Assembly (NCBI GenBank): GCA_949878435.1
Contig: CATLAK010000008.1
Span: forward strand, 1 to 64,000
Origin: an uncultured Lachnospiraceae bacterium
GTDB taxonomy: Bacteria; Bacillota; Clostridia; Lachnospirales; Lachnospiraceae
Length of the DNA: 64,000 nucleotides
Reading direction: 5' to 3'
The translations under genes were made by a program, and so were the position numbers. Every line of letters starts with the position of its first letter. The stretch's first letter is position 1. Under the pieces are notes generated by a model, which ran no database searches, had not been told where the DNA came from, and saw only the letters and a program-made list of their open reading frames with translations. This document shows positions 42,067 to 51,005 of this stretch, piece after piece.

Positions 42067-43497
42067 ATGGGTAAGAGCGAAGAGATTAAGAAGTTGTGCG
42101 AGGAAAAGAATATTCGTATGATCGACTTTAAGATGACGGATATCGACGGGCGCTGGCGCCACATTACGATTCCTGTGGAGCGGTTTGGAGAGGATACGTT
42201 TACTTATGGAATCGGATTTGACGGTTCCAATTATGGATATGCACCGATTGAAAAGAGCGATATGGTGTTCCTGCCGGATCCGGATACCGCGTATGTGGAC
42301 CCGTTTGCGCAGGTGCCTACACTGACCATGTGCGGAAATGTCTGCACGATTGGAAAGGGAGAGAATAAGCCCTTTGACCAGTACCCCAAGAATGTAAGCC
42401 TGCGCGCTGTGGAATATATGAAGGAAAGCGGCATTGCGGACAAGATGGTCATCGGACCGGAATTTGAATTTTATTTATTTGATTCAGCGCGTTACGAAGT
42501 ATCTCCTCAGCAGTGCGGCTATCGGATCGATACCAGACAGGCGGACTGGAATTGCAGTCTGGACACACCGGGGAATAACGGATATGAGGTTCCCTATAAA
42601 GGCGGGTATCATGTAGCTTCTCCTCAAGATGTGGGATACGATCTGCGCAGCCGGATGTGTATGATGATGGAGGACTGGGGGATTAAAGTAAAATATCATC
42701 ATCATGAAGTAGGCGGTCCGGGTCAGATGGAGATCGAAGTGGAACTTGCGGAAATGCCTGATATGGCAGACAATACCATGATTATTAAATACATCATCAA
42801 GAATATGGCAGCTCAGGAGGGAAAGACAGCGACTTTCCTGCCAAAACCAATCTATCAGGAGGCAGGCAGCGGCATGCATGTCCATATGCTGCTTTTCAAA
42901 GATGGACAGCCTTTATTCTATGATGAAAACGGATATTCTGGATTAAGCCGCACAGCCCACTACTTTATGGGCGGACTGCTGAAACATATCGCTTCCCTTT
43001 GTGCGTTTACCAATCCATCCACCAATTCCTTTAAACGTCTGGTGCCGGGATATGAAGCGCCGGTTACCATTGGATATGCAACTTCCAACCGCAGTGCGGT
43101 CATTCGTATTCCTGCTTATGCCAAGTCGCCGCAGACCAAGCGGTTTGAACTGCGCAACCCGGATGCCACCGCCAATCCTTATTATGCATATGCAGCCATT
43201 TTGATGGCAGGGCTGGACGGAATTGAAAATCAGATCGATCCCGCAGAAAATGGATGGGGACCTTATGATTTCAATCTCTATACTTTGTCAGAGGAAGAAC
43301 AGAAAAAGATTAAGGGATTGCCCAAATCCTTAGGTGAAGCGCTGGATGCGTTAGAGGCAGATCATGAGTATCTGACCAAGGGCGGCGTATTCCCGCAGCG
43401 GCTCATCGATGTCTGGGTAGCACGCAAAAGGGCGGAGTTAAAGAAAATGGAGCAGATTCCTTCTCCTGCAGAATTTAAGATGTATTATGATTTATAA
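42067..43497 (+). CDS. glnA: Glutamine synthetase, type I
   Basis: A 476-residue type I glutamine synthetase, combining glutamate and ammonia at the expense of ATP. The beta-Grasp N-terminus reads MIDFKMTDIDGRWRHITIPVERF, then YGIGFDGSNYGYAPIEKSDMVFLPDP. The metal/glutamate site is VIGPEFEFYLFD, and the ATP site is KPIYQEAGSGMHVHM with the following NSFKRLVPGYEAPV; the C-terminal catalytic motif is RFELRNPDATANPYYA. A Tyr at the position of the E. coli adenylylation site is present (NLYTL), but whether it is modified is unknown. It is longer than the common about 440-residue form. A second, type III enzyme lies at 58207. Confidence 0.96.
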   Translation: MGKSEEIKKLCEEKNIRMIDFKMTDIDGRWRHITIPVERFGEDTFTYGIGFDGSNYGYAPIEKSDMVFLPDPDTAYVDPFAQVPTLTMCGNVCTIGKGENKPFDQYPKNVSLRAVEYMKESGIADKMVIGPEFEFYLFDSARYEVSPQQCGYRIDTRQADWNCSLDTPGNNGYEVPYKGGYHVASPQDVGYDLRSRMCMMMEDWGIKVKYHHHEVGGPGQMEIEVELAEMPDMADNTMIIKYIIKNMAAQEGKTATFLPKPIYQEAGSGMHVHMLLFKDGQPLFYDENGYSGLSRTAHYFMGGLLKHIASLCAFTNPSTNSFKRLVPGYEAPVTIGYATSNRSAVIRIPAYAKSPQTKRFELRNPDATANPYYAYAAILMAGLDGIENQIDPAENGWGPYDFNLYTLSEEEQKKIKGLPKSLGEALDALEADHEYLTKGGVFPQRLIDVWVARKRAELKKMEQIPSPAEFKMYYDL

Positions 43498-44339
43498 GCG
43501 TCTTCTTTAAATTTAATGATCATTTCTCTGGTGAGGCTTACATGGTCGTCCTCCAGAGTGATTTCATTCCTGTGAAACCAGCCGGCTTCCGACAACTCAC
43601 TGGTATCTAAAGTGATTTGATCGGAGCCGTCCAGGTCACAGAAAAATCCCATGAGAAGACTTCCCGAAAATGCCCAGGGCTGGCTTTTGTAGTAACGGAT
43701 GTTCTTTACTTTCAGCCCTACCTCTTCCATCACTTCTCTTCGGACGGTCTGTTCCGCACTTTCCCCGATTTCAGTAAAACCGGCAATAAGGGCATAATTG
43801 GTATAAGGACGTCCCGCATACCGGCTCATCAATATCTTGTCCCCGTTTATGATTCCCACAATGACAGCGGGAGAAATCCTTGGATAAACCGTATTATGAC
43901 AATCAGGGCAAAAGAGCATCCTCTCTTTTTGGTCAGGGATCATTTTGTGCCCGCAGCGTCCGCAGAACTGGTTGGTCTGATACCAGCCGAAAAGATGATG
44001 GGCGGTGATTCCGGCGAAGGCGGTGTGCTTAGAGTCTGCAGTGCGGAAGATCCGCACGTCCTCGTAGGAATAGCCGGGAAGCACAATCTGCACGGAACCG
44101 GCAGCAGGGCAAGCCAGAAAATAGGGATAATTGTCTATGGAAAATAGATAGTGATAGGTGCATGCATAGCCTTCCAGTTCCTTTCGCGTGGGGAAGCGCA
44201 GCTTGTTGCGCTGGCTTTCATCTGATTGGAAGCGGAGCAGGGCGGTGTGCTTATCAAAGACAAGAATAAAGTCATTTTCCTGGGGGGTTATGTCTTTGTA
44301 TTCGTTATGGTAAATTTGAGGGTAGATATCCTGAATCAT
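43485..44339 (-). CDS. nudC: NAD+ diphosphatase (NudC), Nudix family
   Basis: A 284-residue Nudix hydrolase of the NudC class, which splits NADH and NAD-capped RNA. A zinc ribbon (FCGRCGHKMIPDQKERMLFCPDCHN) precedes the Nudix box GFTEIGESAEQTVRREVMEEVG. The class motif SQPWAFSGSLLMGF (SQPWPFPxS form) follows. The N-terminal domain of about 120 residues is present. The start is uncertain because no strong ribosome-binding site is visible; 44339 (MIQDIYPQIYHNEY) gives the usual length, and in-frame codons up to 44453 are open. It overlaps the convergent glnA end by 13 nt. Confidence 0.9.
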   Translation of the reverse strand: MIQDIYPQIYHNEYKDITPQENDFILVFDKHTALLRFQSDESQRNKLRFPTRKELEGYACTYHYLFSIDNYPYFLACPAAGSVQIVLPGYSYEDVRIFRTADSKHTAFAGITAHHLFGWYQTNQFCGRCGHKMIPDQKERMLFCPDCHNTVYPRISPAVIVGIINGDKILMSRYAGRPYTNYALIAGFTEIGESAEQTVRREVMEEVGLKVKNIRYYKSQPWAFSGSLLMGFFCDLDGSDQITLDTSELSEAGWFHRNEITLEDDHVSLTREMIIKFKEDAYKS

Positions 44340-44485
44340 TTTTAAATGCGCTTTCTGTTTAGAGTGATTATATTTTTTGAGGGCGACTGCCGCAAAGTGG
44401 TTGACTTTAAGTATAAGGCACGAAATGTTAATAGTCAACGCCTGATACACCATTGTAATAAAAGTTTAAAAAAATAATTTAAGGG

Positions 44486-44512
44486 TTGAAAAACACACCT
44501 TTTTATTATAAT
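44486..44512 (+). promoter_or_regulatory. Promoter of the AbiE toxin-antitoxin operon
   Basis: TTGAAA (44486-44491) and TATAAT (44507-44512) with a short 15-base spacer. ACACCT at 44495-44500 and AGGTGT at 44527-44532 form an inverted repeat around the -10, although the second arm is part of the ribosome-binding site. Confidence 0.45.
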
Positions 44513-44535
44513 ATTAAACTAATAGGAGGTGTAAC

Positions 44536-45279
44536 ATGAAATATTATGAAAAATTATTGGAAAAAAAATGTTTTTCTTTTAAAGATGTGGAAAAGCTCGT
44601 GGGAGGAAATCAGAACACAGCCAAATCTATTTTACGCCAGTATGTTCAAAAAGGGTATATACAATCTATTAGAAAAAATCTATATGTGGCAATCAGCATT
44701 GAGACAGGAATGCCGGCGGCTTCTGCATATCAGATTGCGAGTAAGATTACACCGACCTCTTATGTTTCTCATAGATCAGCTTTTGCCTATTATGGACTTG
44801 TGAATCAGGTATCGTATGAAATAAACGTGTCCAGTGAGATGCCGTTTAGACAGTTCGGGTTTGAGGGAGTCGATTATATATATACATCATCTCGTCTTCC
44901 GGAGGGTATTATAGAAAATCATGGAGTGCGTGTTACCGATCGAGAGAGGACAGTAGTGGATTATATAAATGATTTTGATCATGTAGGTGGAATCGAAGAG
45001 CTGTTAAGAAGTTTGGAAATGATGACCTTTTTATCAGAGGAAAAAGTTCTTAAGTATTTAGCCCTCTATAATAAGGCGATTTTGTATCAAAAGGTTGGGT
45101 ATCTGCTGGAGTATTTTAAGGATAGTTTAAAGCTAAGCGATAAATTCTTTGATGTCTGTATGCAAAAAAAGGGGAAGAGTAAGCGGTATTTTACAGAGTC
45201 AATGAATAGAGATAGGATGATATATAATAGTAAATGGGCGATGATGGTTCCGCCGGATTTGCTGCAGATGATTGAATAA
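44536..45279 (+). CDS. AbiEi-like antitoxin
   Basis: A 247-residue antitoxin-like protein of the AbiEi family (type IV toxin-antitoxin). The N-terminal winged helix (FSFKDVEKLVGGNQNTAKSILRQYVQKGYI, residues 12-41) would bind the operon promoter. The central domain SKITPTSYVSHRSAFAYYGL...GVRVTDRERTVVDYI is characteristic of AbiEi proteins. GGAGGTG lies just before the ATG. Base composition is AT-rich compared with genes on either side, suggesting acquisition. Its stop precedes the toxin start by 10 nt. In characterised AbiE systems the antitoxin counters the toxin without stable binding. Confidence 0.85.
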   Translation: MKYYEKLLEKKCFSFKDVEKLVGGNQNTAKSILRQYVQKGYIQSIRKNLYVAISIETGMPAASAYQIASKITPTSYVSHRSAFAYYGLVNQVSYEINVSSEMPFRQFGFEGVDYIYTSSRLPEGIIENHGVRVTDRERTVVDYINDFDHVGGIEELLRSLEMMTFLSEEKVLKYLALYNKAILYQKVGYLLEYFKDSLKLSDKFFDVCMQKKGKSKRYFTESMNRDRMIYNSKWAMMVPPDLLQMIE

Positions 45280-45289
45280 GGGGGAGAAA

Positions 45290-46255
45290 ATGCAGATAGA
45301 TAAAAAATGGATGAGTAAAATTTCAGCAGAAGAAGGGTTTGTCAGAGATACATTTGAAAAAGTATACCGTTTAGTTAATATATTGCATTATATTAATCGT
45401 AATCCAATGTTAAAAAATTGCCTGGCGCTAAAAGGCGGTACTGCCATTAATCTTACAATTTTTAATCTGCCAAGATTATCGGTAGATATTGATCTTGATT
45501 ACAGTAAGGAAGTAGATAAAGATGCCATGCTGATAGAGAGGCAATTAATCACAAATGATATTGAGAAATATATGCTTGCAGAGGGATACCAAAAATCTTT
45601 AAAATCAAAATCTTTTCTTTCGCTGGATAGCATGATTTTCACATATCAGAACGCCGCCGGAATAAATGATAACATCAAAATTGAGATTAACTATTCTATG
45701 TTAATACATATTTATCCATTGGCTCAAAGAAAAGTACAGACAGGCGGTATATTTGAGGAATTTACAGTTTTATCTGTTGATGGAATAGAAATTTTTGGAA
45801 GTAAGATAAAGGCGCTTTTTGACAGGGAAGCACCAAGGGATTTATATGACGTTGACAATATGATAAAATACGGATTGTTTTCAGGGACTTCGGAAAGGGA
45901 TAATCTTCGGAAATGCACTGCATTTTATATGGCTGTAGGAAATAAGAAGATGCCAGATGGAATTGATTTGAAAATAATTGATGAAATTACATGGTATAGA
46001 ATAAAGACAGATTTATTGCCGGTCAAGCGTAGAAAAGACAAATTTGATCTGGACGAAACAAAGCAGAGAGTAAAAAATTTTTTAGGGGAGATTATGCAAT
46101 TAACAGAGCGAGAAAAACATTTTTTTGATGAATTCCGCAATAAGAAATATCATCCTGAATATTTGTTTGAAGATGCAGAAATAATTAAGCGATTGGAAAA
46201 GCATCCAATGGCATTATGGAAGATACAGAATGATGACGAAAAACATATGCAATAG
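45290..46255 (+). CDS. AbiEii-like nucleotidyltransferase toxin
   Basis: A 321-residue DUF1814/AbiEii-family nucleotidyltransferase, the toxin of AbiE systems. The NTase core is visible near residues 50-72: LALKGGTAIN, where the GG starts the nucleotide site, and LSVDIDLDY with the metal-binding Asp-x-Asp. Further family features are the DNIKIEINYS segment, SKIKALFDREAPRDLYDVDNM and the lysine-rich C-terminal part. The catalytic residues look intact. AAGGGGG at 45278-45284 lies at the antitoxin stop, so the pair is co-expressed. Sibling toxins block growth by adding nucleotides to tRNA or by related transfer; the target here is unknown. Confidence 0.88.
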   Translation: MQIDKKWMSKISAEEGFVRDTFEKVYRLVNILHYINRNPMLKNCLALKGGTAINLTIFNLPRLSVDIDLDYSKEVDKDAMLIERQLITNDIEKYMLAEGYQKSLKSKSFLSLDSMIFTYQNAAGINDNIKIEINYSMLIHIYPLAQRKVQTGGIFEEFTVLSVDGIEIFGSKIKALFDREAPRDLYDVDNMIKYGLFSGTSERDNLRKCTAFYMAVGNKKMPDGIDLKIIDEITWYRIKTDLLPVKRRKDKFDLDETKQRVKNFLGEIMQLTEREKHFFDEFRNKKYHPEYLFEDAEIIKRLEKHPMALWKIQNDDEKHMQ

Positions 46256-46326
46256 GAGCCTTGTAAATAAAACACTTTTTACATATAATGGAACAATAGT
46301 AAATTAGTTTGGAAGGAATTAGAAGA

Positions 46327-47322
46327 ATGAAGTGGATGAAATTCAGAATCAAAACAATTACAGATGCCGAAGATATCATCATCAGCACCTTATATGATAT
46401 TGGTCTTGAGGGGGCTCAGATTGAGGACAAGATCCCGCTAACAGCGCTGGAAAAGGAGCAGATGTTCGTGGACATCCTACCGGAAGGACCGGAGGATGAC
46501 GGGATAGCCTATCTCAGCTTTTTTGTGGAAGAAACGGAAGACGGAGGGCTATTGTTAAATGGGGAGGAAACTACAAAGCAGGCGGTTCTTGAAAGTGTGG
46601 AAGAGGAGCTTAAAGAACTTCGTGGGTTTATGGACATTGGAGAGGGAAGTGTTGCTGTGGAGGAAACGGAAGACATTGACTGGATCAACAATTGGAAGCA
46701 GTATTTTCACCAGTTTACCATAGATGATGTTCTGGTGATTCCTTCGTGGGAGGAGGCGGCGCCGGAGGATCAGGATAAAATGATTCTCCACATCGACCCG
46801 GGAACTGCTTTTGGGACAGGCATGCATGATACCACCCAGCTGTGCATCCGCGCGCTGCGCAAGTATATCACACCGGAAACCAGACTTTTAGACGTGGGAA
46901 CCGGGAGCGGTATTTTGGCGATTCTTTCTATTATGTTCGGGGCAAAAAGTGCGGTGGGGACCGATCTTGATCCCTGTGCCATAGAGGCGGTCAGGGAAAA
47001 TAAAGAGGCGAATGGCATTGCAGATGAGGTGTTTAAGCTGATCATCGGCAATATTATTACGGAACGGGAAATCCAGGAACAGGTCGGCACGGAGTGTTAT
47101 GATATCGTAGCCGCCAACATTTTAGCGGAAGTGCTGGTGCCGCTTACCCCGGTTATTGTGAACCATCTCAAGAAGGGCGGAATTTACATTACCTCCGGTA
47201 TCATTGACGATAAGGAACAGACTGTGGTAGATGCGGTAAAGGCGGCGGGACTGGAAGTCCTGGAGGTCAATCATCAGGGAGAATGGGTCGGCGTGGTGGC
47301 ACGTAAAAAATCGAGACGATAG
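46327..47322 (+). CDS. prmA: Ribosomal protein L11 methyltransferase
   Basis: A 331-residue PrmA enzyme that trimethylates ribosomal protein L11. The N-terminal recognition domain is about 100-130 residues, with an acidic insertion (EETEDGGLLLNGEE). The catalytic domain has motif I LLDVGTGSGILAIL, AVGTDLDPCAIEAVREN and the post-motif DIVAANILAEVLVPL (NxL). The start at 46327 has GGAAGGAATTAG just upstream. It is followed 6 nt later by rsmE, the common Firmicutes pairing. Confidence 0.95.
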   Translation: MKWMKFRIKTITDAEDIIISTLYDIGLEGAQIEDKIPLTALEKEQMFVDILPEGPEDDGIAYLSFFVEETEDGGLLLNGEETTKQAVLESVEEELKELRGFMDIGEGSVAVEETEDIDWINNWKQYFHQFTIDDVLVIPSWEEAAPEDQDKMILHIDPGTAFGTGMHDTTQLCIRALRKYITPETRLLDVGTGSGILAILSIMFGAKSAVGTDLDPCAIEAVRENKEANGIADEVFKLIIGNIITEREIQEQVGTECYDIVAANILAEVLVPLTPVIVNHLKKGGIYITSGIIDDKEQTVVDAVKAAGLEVLEVNHQGEWVGVVARKKSRR

Positions 47323-47328
47323 AAGGGC

Positions 47329-48081
47329 ATGGTTGTATCAATGTACCAATTTTTTGTAGAACCCGGGCAGATTCAGGGAAATAAAATCATTATTACGGGC
47401 AGGGATGTGAATCATATTAAAAACGTTCTCCGTATGAGACCCGGGGAGGAACTGTCCGTCAGCAACGGCGTGGACGGAAAGGAATACCGCTGCGGTATTG
47501 AAACGCTCAGCGAAGAAGAAATAGTCTGTGAGCTTCGGTTCATCAAGGAGGAAGGAGTGGAGCTGCCTTCTAAGATATACCTTTTTCAAGGACTTCCCAA
47601 GGCGGATAAAATGGAATTGATTATTCAAAAGGCTGTGGAGCTGGGCGTGTATGAAATTATACCGGTTTCCTGCGCCCGGGCAGTGGTAAAGCTGGATGAA
47701 AAGAAGGCAAAAACCAAAAGGGAAAGGTGGCAGGGAATCGCGCAGGCGGCAGCCAAGCAAAGCCGAAGGGGGATTATACCTGAGGTAAAAGAAGTGATGA
47801 ACTTCAAAGAGGCTGTAAATTACAGCAAATGCGCAGAGGTAAGAATGATACCTTACGAACTTGCAGAAGATATGGAAAAGACAAGGGTGCTGATCGGCAG
47901 CCTAAAGCCGGGCGAGGACATTGCAATTTTCATTGGACCGGAGGGAGGATTTGCCGGGGAAGAGGTGGAAACGGCGGTAAAAGAGGGAATAAAACCTATC
48001 ACTTTAGGGCGCCGCATCCTTCGGACGGAAACGGCAGGAATGGCGGTTCTGTCCATGATAATGTACCATTTGGAGAGATAA
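47329..48081 (+). CDS. rsmE: 16S rRNA m3U1498 methyltransferase
   Basis: A 250-residue SPOUT-fold methyltransferase that modifies U1498 of 16S rRNA. The N-terminal PUA-like domain (MYQFFVEPGQIQGNKIIITG, DVNHIKNVLRMRPGEELSV) precedes the trefoil-knot domain with KADKMELIIQKAVELGVYEIIPV, FIGPEGGFAGEEVE and LGRRILRTETAGMAVLSMI. Start choice is uncertain: ATG 47329 sits almost on top of an AGAAGGG, while ATG 47341 (MYQFF, the usual N-terminus) lies 13 bases further. The 12-bp difference adds only four residues. Confidence 0.94.
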   Translation: MVVSMYQFFVEPGQIQGNKIIITGRDVNHIKNVLRMRPGEELSVSNGVDGKEYRCGIETLSEEEIVCELRFIKEEGVELPSKIYLFQGLPKADKMELIIQKAVELGVYEIIPVSCARAVVKLDEKKAKTKRERWQGIAQAAAKQSRRGIIPEVKEVMNFKEAVNYSKCAEVRMIPYELAEDMEKTRVLIGSLKPGEDIAIFIGPEGGFAGEEVETAVKEGIKPITLGRRILRTETAGMAVLSMIMYHLER

Positions 48082-48138
48082 TCATATAGTAATAGTAGGA
48101 TAAGAACGAATACTCTGTTCAGAAAGGCCAGTGATATT

Positions 48139-49293
48139 ATGGAGGTATATTTAGATAATTCGGCAACCACCAGATGTTTTGACGAGGTAGCTGCGCTGAT
48201 GACCCAGATTATGTGTGAAGACTACGGAAACTCCTCAAGTCTCCATAGAAAGGGCGTTCAGGCAGAGAAATATATCCGTTATGCGAAGGATGTAATTGCC
48301 AGAAATTTAAAGGTAAACGAAAAAGAAATCTTTTTTACTTCAGGAGGAACGGAATCAGATAACCTTGCTTTGATCGGATGCGCCCGAGCAAATTGTCGAA
48401 GCGGAAGGCATTTGATTACCACCCAGATTGAACATCCTGCGGTTCTAAAAACCATGAAGCATTTGGAAGAGGAAGGCTTTCGGGTGACTTACCTTCCGGT
48501 AGATCAAAAGGGGTGTATCCGTCTGGAAGATTTACAGCGCGCGATTACGGGAGAGACGATTTTGGTCTCTATCATGCATACCAACAACGAAGTGGGTTCC
48601 ATGCAGCCCATTGCGCAGGCAGGTGCGTTGATCAAAAAGATGAATCCCAAGATCCTGTTCCATGTAGACGCGGTGCAGGGGTATGGAAAGTTCAGGATAT
48701 ATCCGAAAAAAATGAAGATAGATCTTTTATCTGTAAGCGGTCATAAGATTCATGGACCCAAAGGTGTAGGCTTTTTGTATGTAGATGAAAAGGTAAAAAT
48801 AAAGCCCATTCTTTTTGGCGGCGGACAGCAAAACGGCATCCGTTCCGGTACAGAAAATGTTCCTGCCGTTGCAGGACTTGCAAAGGCGGTGGAAATGGTT
48901 TATGGAAATCTGGATCAGGAAATCGAAAATCTGTACCGAATCAAGCGTGCTTTCGTGGAAGGCGTACAAAAGATCGATGATGTGATTGTAAACGGACACC
49001 CGGATGAGACGGGAGCGCCCCATGTGGTGAGCGTTTCCATAAGGGGCGTGCGAAGCGAAGTGCTTCTTCACGCATTGGAGGATCAGGGAATCTATGTTTC
49101 CGCCGGAAGCGCATGTTCCGCGCGCAAGCCTCAGCCCTCCGCTACCCTGCGTGCGATGGGCGTTTCGGAAGAACTGCTTGGCTCTACAATCCGGTTCAGT
49201 TTTTCGGTTTTTACCACGATGGAAGAAATAAACTATACTTTACAGACAATGTATGATATAATTCCCATGCTTAGGAGATACACGCGAAATTAG
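48139..49293 (+). CDS. Cysteine desulfurase (NifS/IscS family)
   Basis: A 384-residue PLP-dependent cysteine desulfurase that supplies sulfur as a protein persulfide. The family start is MEVYLDNSATTR. PLP-site segments are FTSGGTESDNLA and HVDAVQGYGK; the Schiff-base Lys lies in SVSGHKIHGPKG; the catalytic Cys loop is SAGSACSARKPQPS. It is directly upstream of thiI, so it probably serves 4-thiouridine formation in tRNA, as NifZ does in B. subtilis, rather than general Fe-S assembly; no scaffold gene is nearby. No strong ribosome-binding site is seen before the ATG. Confidence 0.95.
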   Translation: MEVYLDNSATTRCFDEVAALMTQIMCEDYGNSSSLHRKGVQAEKYIRYAKDVIARNLKVNEKEIFFTSGGTESDNLALIGCARANCRSGRHLITTQIEHPAVLKTMKHLEEEGFRVTYLPVDQKGCIRLEDLQRAITGETILVSIMHTNNEVGSMQPIAQAGALIKKMNPKILFHVDAVQGYGKFRIYPKKMKIDLLSVSGHKIHGPKGVGFLYVDEKVKIKPILFGGGQQNGIRSGTENVPAVAGLAKAVEMVYGNLDQEIENLYRIKRAFVEGVQKIDDVIVNGHPDETGAPHVVSVSIRGVRSEVLLHALEDQGIYVSAGSACSARKPQPSATLRAMGVSEELLGSTIRFSFSVFTTMEEINYTLQTMYDIIPMLRRYTRN

Positions 49294-49307
49294 GAACACT
49301 TTTCGGG

Positions 49308-49333
49308 AAGAATGGCTCTTCGGGGTCATTCTT
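49308..49333 (+). other. Hairpin between the desulfurase and thiI genes
   Basis: AAGAATGGC (49308-49316) pairs with GTCATTCTT (49325-49333) with one G-T pair. There is no run of T after it, so it is a weak terminator or an attenuating stem. Confidence 0.35.
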
Positions 49334-49398
49334 CTTGGATAGAGAAAGGCGCAGCCGCGGACAGAAAGCGTGCCGGCGTCCACAGATAGGAGCAAAAT

Positions 49399-50580
49399 AT
49401 GTTCAGTGCATTTTTGATCAAATACGCAGAAATCGGCGTAAAAGGAAAAAACAAATATTTATTTGAAGAGGCGCTGGTGCAGCAGATAAAGTATGCGCTG
49501 AAAAGGTGCGAGGGAGAATTTAAAGTCACCCGAACAGACGGCAGGATTTATGTGCATGCCCTTTCCGAGTTCGACTATGATGAGACGGTGGACAACTTAA
49601 AGACGGTGTTCGGCATTTCAGGAATCTGTCCGGTCATTCATGTGGAAGATGAAGGGTATGAGAAACTTGCCCAAAAGCTGGTGGAATATGTGGACAAGGT
49701 ATATGAAGACAAAAACATTACCTTTAAAGTCCATGCCAGAAGGGCAAGGAAAAATTATCCCATGAATTCCATGGAACTGAATATGGAACTGGGCGGTGCG
49801 GTGTTGGATGCATTTCCGGAGATGAAGGTGGACGTCCATCATCCCGATGTGATGCTGCATGTGGAGATCAGGGAAAAGATTTATATTTATTCCATAGAAA
49901 TACCCGGTCCCGGCGGTATGCCGGTAGGCAGCAACGGCAAGGCGATGCTGCTTTTGTCGGGGGGGATTGATTCTCCTGTAGCCGGTTATATGATTGCAAA
50001 GCGGGGCGTCAAGATCGATGCGGTTTATTTTCATGCGCCTCCTTATACCAGCGACAGGGCAAAGCAGAAGGTAATCGATTTAGCGAAGCTGGTATCCCGT
50101 TATGCGGGTCCGGTTTATCTTCATATTATCAATTTTACCGATATCCAGCTTTATATCTATGAGAAATGTCCTCATGAGGAGCTTACCATCATCATGCGCA
50201 GATACATGATGAAGATTGCGGAGAGGATTGCAAGGGAAAATGAATGCCTAGGACTGATTACCGGTGAAAGCATCGGTCAGGTGGCATCCCAGACGGTGCA
50301 GTCTCTGGCGGTGACCAATGAGGTGTGTACGCTTCCGGTCTTCCGGCCTTTGATTGGATTTGACAAGATGGAGATTGTGGACGTTTCAGAAAAAATCGGA
50401 ACCTATGAGACTTCTATTCTGCCCTATGAAGACTGCTGTACGATATTTGTGGCAAAGCATCCTGTGACAAAACCCAATTTGAACATCATTAAGCGGCATG
50501 AACAGAATCTGGAGGAAAAGATAGAGGAATTGATGCAGAAAGCATTGGATACGGATGAACTTGTGATTGCAAGATGGTAA
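49399..50580 (+). CDS. thiI: tRNA 4-thiouridine synthase ThiI
   Basis: A 393-residue ThiI that adenylates U8 of tRNA and inserts sulfur to make 4-thiouridine. Order: ferredoxin-like N-terminus (IKYAEIGVKGKNKYLFE, the NFLD region), THUMP domain (about 65-165) and PP-loop ATPase with LLLSGGIDSPVAGYM. It lacks the C-terminal rhodanese domain of the E. coli enzyme, so sulfur must pass through a separate route, consistent with the adjacent desulfurase. AGGAGC precedes the ATG. Confidence 0.96.
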   Translation: MFSAFLIKYAEIGVKGKNKYLFEEALVQQIKYALKRCEGEFKVTRTDGRIYVHALSEFDYDETVDNLKTVFGISGICPVIHVEDEGYEKLAQKLVEYVDKVYEDKNITFKVHARRARKNYPMNSMELNMELGGAVLDAFPEMKVDVHHPDVMLHVEIREKIYIYSIEIPGPGGMPVGSNGKAMLLLSGGIDSPVAGYMIAKRGVKIDAVYFHAPPYTSDRAKQKVIDLAKLVSRYAGPVYLHIINFTDIQLYIYEKCPHEELTIIMRRYMMKIAERIARENECLGLITGESIGQVASQTVQSLAVTNEVCTLPVFRPLIGFDKMEIVDVSEKIGTYETSILPYEDCCTIFVAKHPVTKPNLNIIKRHEQNLEEKIEELMQKALDTDELVIARW

Positions 50581-50613
50581 ACGAACGCCGCCACGCTTTG
50601 CGAGCCGGCTTAT

Positions 50614-50645
50614 GGTAACAAAAGGAGCTGGCGGTAAGCCAGCTC
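50614..50645 (-). terminator. Terminator of the Crh-like gene (leftward)
   Basis: Perfect 8-bp stem GAGCTGGC (50625-50632) with GCCAGCTC (50638-50645). On the minus strand the hairpin is followed by CTTTTGTT, so it serves the leftward HPr-like gene rather than thiI. Confidence 0.7.
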
Positions 50646-50655
50646 ACAAAATGCA

Positions 50656-50886
50656 TTAAATCAGGTAAGGTTTGATAATTTCAAGAACTTCATCGATGTT
50701 CTCTTCTGCGTGGATATTTAAGTCGATGGGCTTGGATAAGTCTAAGCTGAAGATACCCATAATGGATTTTGCATCAATTACATATCTTCCGGATACCAAA
50801 TCAAAGTCATAATCGAATTTTGTAATATCGTTTACAAAAGATTTTACCTTGTCAATAGAATTTAATGAAATCTGAACTGTTTTCAT
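50656..50886 (-). CDS. Crh-like HPr homologue lacking His15
   Basis: A 76-residue HPr-fold protein. The region around the regulatory serine is clear: DAKSIMGIFSLDL matches AKSIMGLMSL of B. subtilis HPr and Crh. The active-site loop that normally holds His15 (GIHARP) is replaced by SIDKVKSF, so it cannot accept phosphate from enzyme I. B. subtilis Crh also lacks His15 and acts only as Ser46-phosphorylated corepressor of CcpA, so a similar regulatory role is plausible. AAGGAGG precedes the start. It is a lone leftward gene between thiI and mtaB, with its own terminator. Confidence 0.85.
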   Translation of the reverse strand: MKTVQISLNSIDKVKSFVNDITKFDYDFDLVSGRYVIDAKSIMGIFSLDLSKPIDLNIHAEENIDEVLEIIKPYLI

Positions 50887-51005
50887 TGGGAATTACCTCC
50901 TTAAATTTTACATACCCTCTGCTATTATAGTAAAGGTTTGTACCTCAAAAGTCAATGACAAAACAGCACAAAAAAGTGGCGTATAAGAGTAAATGGGAGC
51001 AAAGT

